Source: an uncultured Bacteroidales bacterium
Lineage (GTDB): Bacteria > Bacteroidota > Bacteroidia > Bacteroidales > Paludibacteraceae
Assembly (NCBI GenBank): GCA_934716995.1
Contig: CAKUYO010000039.1
Span: forward strand, 1 to 18,604
Reading direction: 5' to 3'
DNA length: 18,604 nt
Of the stretch, positions 1 through 6,615 are shown one piece after another. Made by a program: the position numbers and the translations under genes. Position 1 is the first letter of the stretch. The number at the start of each line of letters is the position of its first letter. The notes beneath the pieces were generated by a model. The model worked only from the letters and a program-made list of their open reading frames with translations, ran no database searches and was not told the origin of the DNA.

Positions 1-6
1 TATTCA

Positions 7-33
7 TCGTGCCATATAGGTTGTCGTGCCATA
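7..33. repeat. 10-bp direct repeat near left edge
   Basis: TCGTGCCATA occurs at 7-16 and again at 24-33, a 17-bp period. It lies just downstream, in minus-strand sense, of a TAAGTTTG promoter-like element at 52-59, so it would fall in the 5' leader of a minus-strand transcript leaving the window on the left. It could be an operator or a chance repeat. The rest of 1-183 holds an imperfectly placed 8-bp palindrome with a 2-nt centre (87-104) and no ORF I can support. Confidence 0.3.
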
Positions 34-51
34 ATATGTAGAGGTTTTGTG

Positions 52-59
52 CAAACTTA
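52..59 (-). promoter_or_regulatory. Possible Bacteroidetes -7 element (minus strand)
   Basis: The minus strand reads TAAGTTTG here, matching the TAnnTTTG -7 consensus of Bacteroidetes. I do not see a clear TTG at the expected upstream distance. If real, it would drive a minus-strand gene beyond the left edge of the window. Confidence 0.25.
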
Positions 60-183
60 CACATTTTTTTTGAAATAAGAAACTGCAGAAAGATAAATCT
101 TTCTTTTACCGCCAAAACCTCATCTATAATTAGCAAAAAAATGATCCACAAACAGAGTATTTCTATTAATACCTTGCAGTTTA

Positions 184-3135
184 TTACTTCACCATAACTT
201 TCTTACCATTAATGATGTTGATACCACAATGAGGCTTGTTGAGTTTCTGTCCCATGATATTATAGATGGCGGTAGCGCCATTTGTAGCTATTGGAATATC
301 TATAGCGTTTGTGGTATATGGAATAAGCATCAATGGATATGTTGTAGGCTCTTTGCCATTTGAAAGAGATATGGTTCCATCATCCTTGAATCCCCAATAA
401 CTTTGAATATAGTTGTGTATTTCGTAGAACTCTGTTTTTATAGCCTTGCGAAAGGCAAAAGGAAATTTTTGTACAGCATCATCCATCTTAGCTGAAATCC
501 TCAGATATTGTTCGTATTTCGCAGATTGCAGGTTGTTGTATTCTGTTCCGTTATTGGTGAAGTGCCATACTTGCGATAATATATCGTCTTCGTTTTTCTC
601 TGTCATAGTACACTTTGCACTCTTATTGGCAGTAAGGTAAGTGTTATGAAAACGGTCGAAAATCATATAGTCGCCTTCAGCGATGGAAGTGTCGACAGTA
701 TCGTTTACCAACACTTCGTATCTGAGCTGCCCCTTTTCACCATTCACATCATAGTCGAGAGTATAGATACCGCTTTCTTTTATCTTGTTGAAGGTGAGGG
801 TAGGTGTTGTTTCACCTGTGTTCCAAAGAAATGTGCTACCAGGCAATATTTTAGAGACATAGGGACCAATCTCTACATTGTCGTCAATGTTTACTGTAAC
901 ATCTGTGGTGTCTGGTTTTACTACACCGTTCACTTTAGTCTGCACCTGCATATATTTCACATTGATGTGGAATTTACATGGAGTGCGCACACCTGCTTGG
1001 TTGATATATACCCCAGTGATGTCGCGAGGACGAACTATAGGAGCTGTTGTTATGGTGTTAGTGGTAGCACCATTATCCCACTCGTAGCTTCCCCACACCA
1101 CATATTTGTCAGGTCCCTGCAAAGTTAGATTAACAGTCTCGCCATAATATACCGTTACGCTATCAGTATATTCTTTGCCATTATATGTGATATAGCCATT
1201 AACCTTTGTCATAGGATTTGCATCCTCGTTGACTGCGATAGTAAATACCTGCTGGCTCTCTATACCATTTTTGTTGGTATATGTGGCGCGATAAGCATAG
1301 CTCTTGTCGGTGGTAACGGTGATGTCGCGAGTAGTTTCGCCCGTATTCCATTTCCAATTGCCCGTATCCTCTTCGCCTTCAGGAAGCAGAGGTTTCAGAG
1401 TGAGAATCTTGCCCTTAGGCAACGCCTTGTTCTTATCTACCTTGTATGTATTATTGATAGCGCCAAGTTCGTTGTTGTCGATGGTTTTTCCATCATATTC
1501 TATTTTTCCCTTTAGCTCTGTAGGCACCTTGTCGGCAGGAGCAATCTGTGGTTCGCGAGTATTCATCAATACGGAGTATCCCATGTGGTCGTAGCCACCA
1601 CTTGTACCACCTTGACCACCACCATCAATACCCATCTTTTCGTAGGCTTGCTCAGAGAAAGGCATTTTTACTCCCTTCACACCTTCGTAGATACCGATTA
1701 CGGTTCCCCAATAAGGTCGCATCTGTGCTCCCATAGCAGGTCCGGTCATGAGCCATGAACGAGAGTCTGTATAATAGAAACCGTTAGTATAATAATGGTA
1801 GTTTACCCATGGCAATCCTTCTACGCTCTGTGTTTGAGCTGCAAGATATTCTGTACCAGCAGCCAATCGATGATCCATATATGCGAAGAGGTCGTCGCCC
1901 TGGTTCCATATCTGATGAGCAATATCTACGGCAAGACCCAACGACATGGCAGCATGGCCAGCATCACGTCCGCTCTCGTTGAGCTGTCCGAGTTTGCCAT
2001 AGGCTCCTGTTTCAAGGTCGGAAGGATAGGTGGTGACAACAAAGTTGCCCAAGAATTCTGTTAGTCCATCGGAATAAATAGTACCTTCGGTACGTGGATT
2101 CTTGAATGTGCCTACTTGGTCGTACTTGATAGCGCCAAGGCCCTGATTATAGATGAAAACATCATCGCATAGCACACCTATTGACAACACGCACATGGCA
2201 TTACACAATCCCCAGTTGCTCCAATAATGCCCAGGAGCTTGCCACCATTTACCGCTGTTCTCCCATGTACCATTATGACGACGCAGAAAATCGATAGCTC
2301 CTTGATACCAGATGTTGAGCATCCACTGCTTAAACTTTTCAAAGTCGGCAGGCTTCCATCCCTCGTAGTCGCGCATAAGTTCTGCTGCTTGAGCAAACTG
2401 ATAACCATATAGTCCGAATGCGAGGAATTGGTCGGATGAGCCTGTTACATTCTTAGTGGTGTTACACCATTTCATCAACACCTCTACAGCATGCTTTGCG
2501 CAAGCCTGGTTGTCTTCTATCTTCCAGCGCAAAGCATTCTGATATGCTATTGCTGCGCCACGACAAGTATTGATATAGTTTTCGCCAGAGCCGCCACGCA
2601 CGATAGTTTCGGTAGGATAAGTGGCTGCTGTAGGCTGTGCATATTCTGCCATACGGAGTTTGTTCATTGCCTCTGTTACCTTCTTGTTGCCATCAGCCAA
2701 CTGCTGTTTAATACGGTCGAAGTCGGCTTGAGTATGCAAACCTCCAGGGTGTATGAATCCGCGGTTGGTATCATAAACGGCATTAGTGTTACCTGCATCG
2801 AAAGTCTTACCTTCCGAAGCCTTCGCTTTGCTTATTGAAGTCTTAAGCTTTGCTACCGCCTGATTAATTTGTGTTTGTGTGGTTGCAGAGTCTACTATTT
2901 TACGTACACTAAATAGTACATCAGACAGGTCGTTGACAAGACCAGGCAGATAGTTGTTAGCATTGGCAATAATAGCCTCAGCTTCAGAGATTGCTGATTG
3001 TAGTTTCTCTGTATTGAAATCGCCTGCAGTACTACTATAATTGATGCTTGTGTTTGGCATCATTGAGCCTGAAGCCTTCATCGTCTGTGGAGCAATGAAA
3101 GCTATTGCTGTTAAAAAAAATAAGTGTAGTTTCAT
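184..3135 (-). CDS. Secreted polysaccharide lyase of the alginate-lyase superfamily (PL38/PL5-like), multidomain
   Basis: This 983-aa secreted enzyme probably cleaves a uronic-acid polysaccharide by beta-elimination. It begins with a hydrophobic signal peptide (residues 1-22), then a helical linker-like stretch (about 35-108). The catalytic alpha-toroid runs from about 125 to 510: it starts with GFIHPGGLHTQADFDRI, contains aromatic-rich GKWWQAPGHYWSNWGLCN (295-312), and has a candidate active-site His394 in SGRDAGHAA. These features fit Pfam Alginate_lyase (PF05426), and PL38 is my best family guess. Three Ig-like repeats follow, each with a W-(N/D)-x-G-x-TT motif (WNTGETT, WDNGATT, WNTGETT), then a beta-trefoil-like region (about 810-950). 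The last 28 residues (IYNIMGQKLN...GKKVMVK) resemble the C-terminal tails of Bacteroidetes type IX secretion substrates. Substrate (alginate, glucuronan or other) cannot be decided from sequence alone. It is transcribed divergently from the TPR gene and is probably unrelated to the peptide cluster. Confidence 0.85.
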   Translation of the reverse strand: MKLHLFFLTAIAFIAPQTMKASGSMMPNTSINYSSTAGDFNTEKLQSAISEAEAIIANANNYLPGLVNDLSDVLFSVRKIVDSATTQTQINQAVAKLKTSISKAKASEGKTFDAGNTNAVYDTNRGFIHPGGLHTQADFDRIKQQLADGNKKVTEAMNKLRMAEYAQPTAATYPTETIVRGGSGENYINTCRGAAIAYQNALRWKIEDNQACAKHAVEVLMKWCNTTKNVTGSSDQFLAFGLYGYQFAQAAELMRDYEGWKPADFEKFKQWMLNIWYQGAIDFLRRHNGTWENSGKWWQAPGHYWSNWGLCNAMCVLSIGVLCDDVFIYNQGLGAIKYDQVGTFKNPRTEGTIYSDGLTEFLGNFVVTTYPSDLETGAYGKLGQLNESGRDAGHAAMSLGLAVDIAHQIWNQGDDLFAYMDHRLAAGTEYLAAQTQSVEGLPWVNYHYYTNGFYYTDSRSWLMTGPAMGAQMRPYWGTVIGIYEGVKGVKMPFSEQAYEKMGIDGGGQGGTSGGYDHMGYSVLMNTREPQIAPADKVPTELKGKIEYDGKTIDNNELGAINNTYKVDKNKALPKGKILTLKPLLPEGEEDTGNWKWNTGETTRDITVTTDKSYAYRATYTNKNGIESQQVFTIAVNEDANPMTKVNGYITYNGKEYTDSVTVYYGETVNLTLQGPDKYVVWGSYEWDNGATTNTITTAPIVRPRDITGVYINQAGVRTPCKFHINVKYMQVQTKVNGVVKPDTTDVTVNIDDNVEIGPYVSKILPGSTFLWNTGETTPTLTFNKIKESGIYTLDYDVNGEKGQLRYEVLVNDTVDTSIAEGDYMIFDRFHNTYLTANKSAKCTMTEKNEDDILSQVWHFTNNGTEYNNLQSAKYEQYLRISAKMDDAVQKFPFAFRKAIKTEFYEIHNYIQSYWGFKDDGTISLSNGKEPTTYPLMLIPYTTNAIDIPIATNGATAIYNIMGQKLNKPHCGINIINGKKVMVK

Positions 3136-3185
3136 ATAAATGGTGTTGTTGATTGCTTATATATATATGTATACGTGCTACAAGG

Positions 3186-3193
3186 CAAAAATA
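3186..3193 (-). promoter_or_regulatory. -7 element for the lyase gene (minus strand)
   Basis: The minus strand reads TATTTTTG, a match to the TAnnTTTG consensus, about 50 nt before the lyase start codon. The upstream -33 TTG is not clear; the region is very AT-rich. Confidence 0.4.
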
Positions 3194-3280
3194 CTGAAAA
3201 TAAAAATATAAATTTTATTGGATTTACGATATTTCAATATTAAAAAAGCATACTTTTAATAAGTTATCTGTATGGATAAC

Positions 3281-3310
3281 TTGCAACATTATTTTTTTTT
3301 CGTAACTTTG
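3281..3310 (+). promoter_or_regulatory. Bacteroidetes promoter for the TPR regulator gene
   Basis: TTG at 3281-3283 and TAACTTTG at 3303-3310 are separated by 19 nt, an essentially ideal Bacteroidetes sigma-ABfr promoter. The spacer includes a run of nine T residues (3292-3300). The start codon of the TPR gene lies 36 nt downstream. Confidence 0.7.
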
Positions 3311-3345
3311 TCAAGTAAACATTACGAATATGAAACCATTACCCA

Positions 3346-5112
3346 ATGCAATATATACTATTCTTAATCCTAATATTTGCTGTTAGCTGCAGCGACAACA
3401 ATCCGTTGTTGTCGCGTCTTGACCATATAGATTCCATTATGGATGCAAATCCGCAAGCTGCCTACGACAGTCTTTGCACCATTAAAAAGACTCAGAATAT
3501 AGCGTCGGCTAAGAAAGTTAATATGAAATGGCGTATGCTCATGGCAACGGCTCAAAACAAATTGTATATGCAAATGCCTACCGACAGCGCATTCTCTGAG
3601 GTTGTGGCATACTACGATCGCAATGGCTCTGATAATGAAAAGATGCAGAGCCGATATCTCTTGGGCTGCATTTATAGAGATATGAATGATGCACCAAAGG
3701 CAATAGAATGTTACAATTATGTTCTTGAACATTTTAGTGATATAGATAGTCAAGAAGGTTATAAACTTCTTGCGTTGTCATACGGTGAAAAAGCAGACCT
3801 ATTATATGCTCAATTATTGTTGCCTAAGGCTATCGCTGCTTACAACAAAGCTATTCTTTATTCCGAAAAATGTAATGACTCTTTGCTGCTTGCAGATAAT
3901 TACAACTATAAATCTTTTGCCTATTCATTGTTGAATATGTATGATTCTGCTATCGTGGCAAACGAAACTTCTACAAAAATCTTATTGGCGTTAAATAGGA
4001 AGACTGATGCAGCTATAGTCCATGGCTGTAACATGATTAATTATCTTAAGAAAAAAGATTTCGTGAAACTCAAAAAAGCCGTGGATATGTACGAGTTTAA
4101 TTCTGGCTTATTCCATGATGGCGAAATAGAGAAGGGTAAGGAGATATTTTATTATTTTAAGGCTTCCTATTACCTAAATGTAAATAATTTAGATTCTGCA
4201 AATTATTATTTTTATAAAGATCTCTCTTTATGTAGTGATTATGAAAACAAACACGCTGCTACAGAAGGCCTTGCACAAGTGTATACTTTGGTCAACAATA
4301 AAGATTCTATAGCAAAATATACAACTTTAGCTTCTGCGTGGAATGATTCCTTGTACTTAAATAAAAATTCTGAGTTGTCAGCAAAGAATGAAGCTTTGTA
4401 TTCTTATAATAGCTATAAAAGGAGTGCCGCTAAAAGTATGCACGAAAATCAAACCACTAAGTTTTCGTATCGTATAGTTTTGGTGTTAATAGTTATACTA
4501 ATCTTGTTGGGCATATTCTTTATTAGGAAGAAGACTCAAATGGTATGGTGGCGTCACAACCAATTATTGACTAAAATGAAGAAATATCGTGATGAGAGCA
4601 AAAGTATTGCTGACAACAAGATTTTAGAGAATAATAAACTAAAAACAATTAATCAAAAATTGTTTAACGAGAAAAGTGCTATAGAGTCAGAGAAGAATGA
4701 CTTGCAAAAGAAATTAGATGAATATAAAGAAAATGAAGAGTTATTAAAGTCTATCCCTACGATAAATGAGGTAGACAAACTTATTTTAGAATCATCTGTC
4801 TATGGGATTATTTATAATTATTCACAAAAAAGAAAAAGTATAAACGAGGGAATTCTTACAAAGCTTTTCGAAATGATGGATACTATTTTACCCTCTTTTA
4901 GAACGAAGATGATGTCTGTAGAACCATTGGCACAATTAGATTATGCAATCTGTATCCTTGTCAGATTACACTTTAGACCTGCTGATATATGTGTACTTCT
5001 TGATATCGATTCGGCAACATTGTCTATGAAAAGAAAACGCTTACTGAAAAAAGTGTATGGTATGGATGGATCGGCTAAAGATTTTGACCAGAGAGTACAA
5101 AAAATATATTAA
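3346..5112 (+). CDS. TPR-containing membrane lipoprotein with C-terminal HTH-like region; candidate regulator
   Basis: This is a 588-aa protein of a type common beside Bacteroidales small-peptide and DUF3244-type genes, usually annotated as tetratricopeptide repeat or DUF6377-like. The N-terminus is a lipoprotein signal peptide with a lipobox ending at Cys15 (FAVSC). Helical TPR-like repeats fill about 30-350 (for example AIECYNYVLEHF and AIAAYNKAI). One transmembrane helix (374-393) is followed by basic residues and a coiled coil (about 405-470). The C-terminal part (about 528-588) contains FRPADICVLLDIDSATLSMKRKRLLKK, here split as FRPADICVLLDID and SATLSMKRKRLL, consistent with a helix-turn-helix of the LuxR/GerE sort. 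The layout suggests a periplasmic sensor coupled to a cytoplasmic DNA-binding end, probably acting on the promoter region just downstream (inference). The ATG at 3346 gives the signal peptide; an ATG at 3330 is out of frame. The gene is very AT-rich. Confidence 0.7.
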   Translation: MQYILFLILIFAVSCSDNNPLLSRLDHIDSIMDANPQAAYDSLCTIKKTQNIASAKKVNMKWRMLMATAQNKLYMQMPTDSAFSEVVAYYDRNGSDNEKMQSRYLLGCIYRDMNDAPKAIECYNYVLEHFSDIDSQEGYKLLALSYGEKADLLYAQLLLPKAIAAYNKAILYSEKCNDSLLLADNYNYKSFAYSLLNMYDSAIVANETSTKILLALNRKTDAAIVHGCNMINYLKKKDFVKLKKAVDMYEFNSGLFHDGEIEKGKEIFYYFKASYYLNVNNLDSANYYFYKDLSLCSDYENKHAATEGLAQVYTLVNNKDSIAKYTTLASAWNDSLYLNKNSELSAKNEALYSYNSYKRSAAKSMHENQTTKFSYRIVLVLIVILILLGIFFIRKKTQMVWWRHNQLLTKMKKYRDESKSIADNKILENNKLKTINQKLFNEKSAIESEKNDLQKKLDEYKENEELLKSIPTINEVDKLILESSVYGIIYNYSQKRKSINEGILTKLFEMMDTILPSFRTKMMSVEPLAQLDYAICILVRLHFRPADICVLLDIDSATLSMKRKRLLKKVYGMDGSAKDFDQRVQKIY

Positions 5113-5123
5113 CAGATATAAGT

Positions 5124-5195
5124 GTTAGTTTTTTGTTAACTATTCGTAACTACTTAATATACAAGTAGTTTAAATAGTTTTGTTAGTTTTTGTTA
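5124..5195. repeat. Operator-like direct and inverted repeats upstream of the 5217 promoter
   Basis: GTTAGTTTTTTGTTA (5124-5138) is nearly repeated as GTTAGTTTTTGTTA (5182-5195), 58 bp apart. Between them is a perfect 8-bp inverted repeat, AACTACTT (5148-5155) and AAGTAGTT (5163-5170), with a 7-nt centre. They sit between the TPR gene stop and the next promoter. They may be binding sites for the TPR/HTH protein, or the inverted repeat may be a weak terminator; there is no clean T tract right after it. Confidence 0.4.
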
Positions 5196-5216
5196 GATAA
5201 AATATTCATTTATTGT

Positions 5217-5247
5217 TTGTTCGACAGAATAAAAAATAATAATTTTG
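5217..5247 (+). promoter_or_regulatory. Bacteroidetes promoter for the small secreted proteins and possibly the cluster
   Basis: TTG at 5217-5219 and TAATTTTG at 5240-5247, with 20 nt between, match the Bacteroidetes promoter consensus. The first start codon downstream is at 5276. I found no equally good promoter between 5820 and 6010, so this one may also feed the peptide cluster, unless transcription stops in the 5820-6010 scar. Confidence 0.65.
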
Positions 5248-5275
5248 CAGAAAACAAAAACTAACATATCCGATT

Positions 5276-5383
5276 ATGAAACACAAACAAGCACTATTTA
5301 GCATGTTGCTATTATCTTTATTATTGGCAACACCATTATGCAGCAACGCTCAAAGCGCATTAGACAAATTCCATTTAGTATAG
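5276..5383 (+). CDS. 35-aa signal-peptide ORF of unknown function
   Basis: This short ORF encodes 35 residues. It begins MKHKQALF, continues with a leucine-rich hydrophobic core and a likely signal-peptidase site around CSNAQS, and leaves only about ten residues (SALDKFHLV) after cleavage. It is the first ORF after the consensus promoter at 5217. It may be a tiny secreted peptide or the truncated start of a longer secreted protein; nothing in the following 72 bases continues it in frame. The sequence ATCCGATTATGA around its start recurs exactly at the start of the precursor peptide gene (10635-10646). Confidence 0.45.
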   Translation: MKHKQALFSMLLLSLLLATPLCSNAQSALDKFHLV

Positions 5384-5469
5384 AAGCATATTACAACGCA
5401 TCTTTGAGGTGCAAAAACCAGGTACAAACCAGATTATCATTTATTTATTAACAAAATGAAGATTACTTT

Positions 5470-5820
5470 ATGAATACCAAAACAATTATCTTATTAGCTT
5501 TTGTTTCTTTTACATTGTTTGCAAACGCAATGCCTATAGAACTACGTTATACAAGTAGATACATTGATCCTTCTTCGTTAGGATTGAAGAGGAAACGTAC
5601 ACCTCCACTCCCTATTATTGTTGATCAGAACAACCGAACTTTTACATTTCCATTATCATGTGTAAAAACAAAAATAGAAATCATCTCCGATGAAATGGCA
5701 GTTTTTTCTACACACATAGATGAAAATGGTTGCGTAGAATTACCTGAAAGTTTGGAGGGAGAATTTGAATTGCGCTTATACGTAGGAGAGAATGTGTTCT
5801 CTGGGTGGATAGAATTATAA
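5470..5820 (+). CDS. Secreted DUF3244 family protein
   Basis: This 116-aa protein has a clear signal peptide ending near FANAM, then a linker and a small beta-sandwich-like domain. The pattern PPLPIIVDQNNRTFTFP, then alternating beta strands, LPESLEGEFELRLYVGENVFSGWIEL at the C-terminus (split here as LPESLEGEFELRLYVG and ENVFSGWIEL), matches DUF3244 (PF11589), a Bacteroidales-specific periplasmic or secreted family of unknown function. A five-codon ORF (5456-5473) ends in an ATGA overlap with this start, which could couple translation but may be chance. Two near-identical blocks, GGTGCAAAAACCA and GGTACAAACCA, lie in tandem upstream (5408-5431). The gene follows the TPR regulator, a pairing often seen in Bacteroidales. 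Confidence 0.7.
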   Translation: MNTKTIILLAFVSFTLFANAMPIELRYTSRYIDPSSLGLKRKRTPPLPIIVDQNNRTFTFPLSCVKTKIEIISDEMAVFSTHIDENGCVELPESLEGEFELRLYVGENVFSGWIEL

Positions 5821-5831
5821 GTATATGAGAT

Positions 5832-5864
5832 CATTAGTGTCCCGTTAAAATCGGGACACTAATG
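5832..5864. repeat. Perfect 13-bp inverted repeat (hairpin or mobile-element scar)
   Basis: CATTAGTGTCCCG (5832-5844) and CGGGACACTAATG (5852-5864) are perfect inverted repeats around the 7-nt centre TTAAAAT. The sequence is GC-rich at the inner ends and would form a stable hairpin on either strand. No T tract follows on either side, so it is not a canonical terminator. The right arm ends one base before the glf-like fragment, which suggests a scar from an insertion element or MITE-like unit, though a hairpin terminator of non-standard type remains possible. Confidence 0.6.
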
Positions 5865-5865
5865 C

Positions 5866-5961
5866 AACAACTATTTCAACGATCGTTTCCAAGGCACACC
5901 AAAAGGTGGGTATAATGTCCTAATTGACAGTTTGTTAGAAGGTATACATACAAATATTTAG
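5866..5961 (+). pseudogene. glf: Fragment resembling UDP-galactopyranose mutase
   Basis: An open frame from 5866 to the TAG at 5959-5961 encodes 31 residues including NNYFNDRFQGTPKGGYN and then LIDSLLEGIHTNI. The motif YFNDRFQGxPxGGY followed by a helix and LLEGI matches an internal part of UDP-galactopyranose mutase (Glf), a cytoplasmic flavoenzyme of about 370 aa that makes UDP-galactofuranose. There is no start codon, no Rossmann FAD-binding start and no remainder of the protein, so this is a remnant. The assignment rests on motif memory without alignment. The fragment is bounded on the left by the inverted repeat at 5832-5864. Confidence 0.5.
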
Positions 5962-6009
5962 AAATGGATAAAACCGTTGAGGCGGCAATGTCTTTAGAAA
6001 GAAAAGAAC

Positions 6010-6615
6010 ATGAATACAGAGCTTAGGAAAATAGCAGATTATCTCCTCTTGAAAAGTCCATACATCCATGATATAGGATTGTTTCATGGCAAGATGGGTG
6101 TTGTAGTCTCCTTGTATGCGTACGCAAACAAGTATCAGGACCAATTATTGGAGGATTTCGCATGGGATTTATTACAGCAGATCTATGAGAACGTGCATAC
6201 CGACATGCCCATTGGAATGGAATATGGGTTGGCAGGAATAGGCTACGGTACGACATTGCTCTCCAAACTTGGTTTGGTTGAGTGTGACTTGAATTCTGTA
6301 CTTGCTGATGTCGATGCCAAGATAATGGAGCGGGACCCTCGCCGCATGTCAGACTATTCCGTGCGCACAGGTGCAGGTGGAGTGTTGCTTTATCTTGCTC
6401 TAAGGCATGAGACATACGGAACAGCGTTGACTTTCGACAACCTGTATATGGCAGAACTGAAGTCTGCGGCAGCAGACAAGGTGATGCCAAATCCTGATAC
6501 AGACATATTAGGCATATTGAACAAACCTTTGTTTGCTGCTTGTGACTATATAGAGAAGCCTGTCGGCATAGATGGCGGCTCTGCGTACTACATTCTAAAA
6601 GATATTCTCTCATGA
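6010..6615 (+). CDS. Short LanC-like (lanthionine cyclase-fold) protein
   Basis: This 201-aa protein resembles the alpha/alpha-toroid of LanC cyclases. Repeated Gly motifs occur at GLFHGKMG (23-30), GLAGIGYG (73-80), RTGAGGV (119-125) and GIDGGSAY (186-193), each followed by a hydrophobic helix. True LanC enzymes are about 400 aa with seven repeats and bind zinc through two Cys and one His; this one is half length, and I see neither the Cys-Gly nor the Cys-His-Gly ligand motifs. It is therefore probably not a thioether cyclase, and no lanthipeptide dehydratase is present nearby. Similar short LanC-like proteins accompany TIGR04157 glycosyltransferases in Bacteroidales peptide clusters. Its stop overlaps the next start (ATGA at 6612), indicating translational coupling. 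It is the first intact gene after the scar at 5832-5961. Confidence 0.6.
   Translation: MNTELRKIADYLLLKSPYIHDIGLFHGKMGVVVSLYAYANKYQDQLLEDFAWDLLQQIYENVHTDMPIGMEYGLAGIGYGTTLLSKLGLVECDLNSVLADVDAKIMERDPRRMSDYSVRTGAGGVLLYLALRHETYGTALTFDNLYMAELKSAAADKVMPNPDTDILGILNKPLFAACDYIEKPVGIDGGSAYYILKDILS

Noticed and set aside
87..104. 8-bp palindrome as terminator of the lyase gene
   Set aside because: Only a 2-nt centre and no T tract on the minus strand after it.
646..1128. 160-codon plus-strand open frame opposite the lyase gene
   Set aside because: It lies wholly inside the well-supported minus-strand enzyme gene, shows no domain, and has the Cys/Val/Tyr-rich composition of an antisense shadow.
5124..5195. 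Repeats as a CRISPR array
   Set aside because: Only two short AT-rich copies, unequal in length, with no spacer pattern and no cas genes. No CRISPR array is seen anywhere in the window.
5832..5864. Inverted repeat as an intrinsic terminator of the DUF3244 unit
   Set aside because: No T tract follows either arm. I list it as a repeat, while noting that hairpin-only termination cannot be excluded.
5964..6026. 20-codon ORF starting ATGGATAAAACC before the LanC-like gene
   Set aside because: It overlaps the LanC-like start in another frame, has no signal or motif, and is too short to support; it may be part of the scar.
6023..6613. 196-codon minus-strand frame opposite the LanC-like gene
   Set aside because: Cys/His/Ser-rich translation without domain sense; the plus-strand frame has Gly-repeat motifs and couples to the next gene by ATGA.
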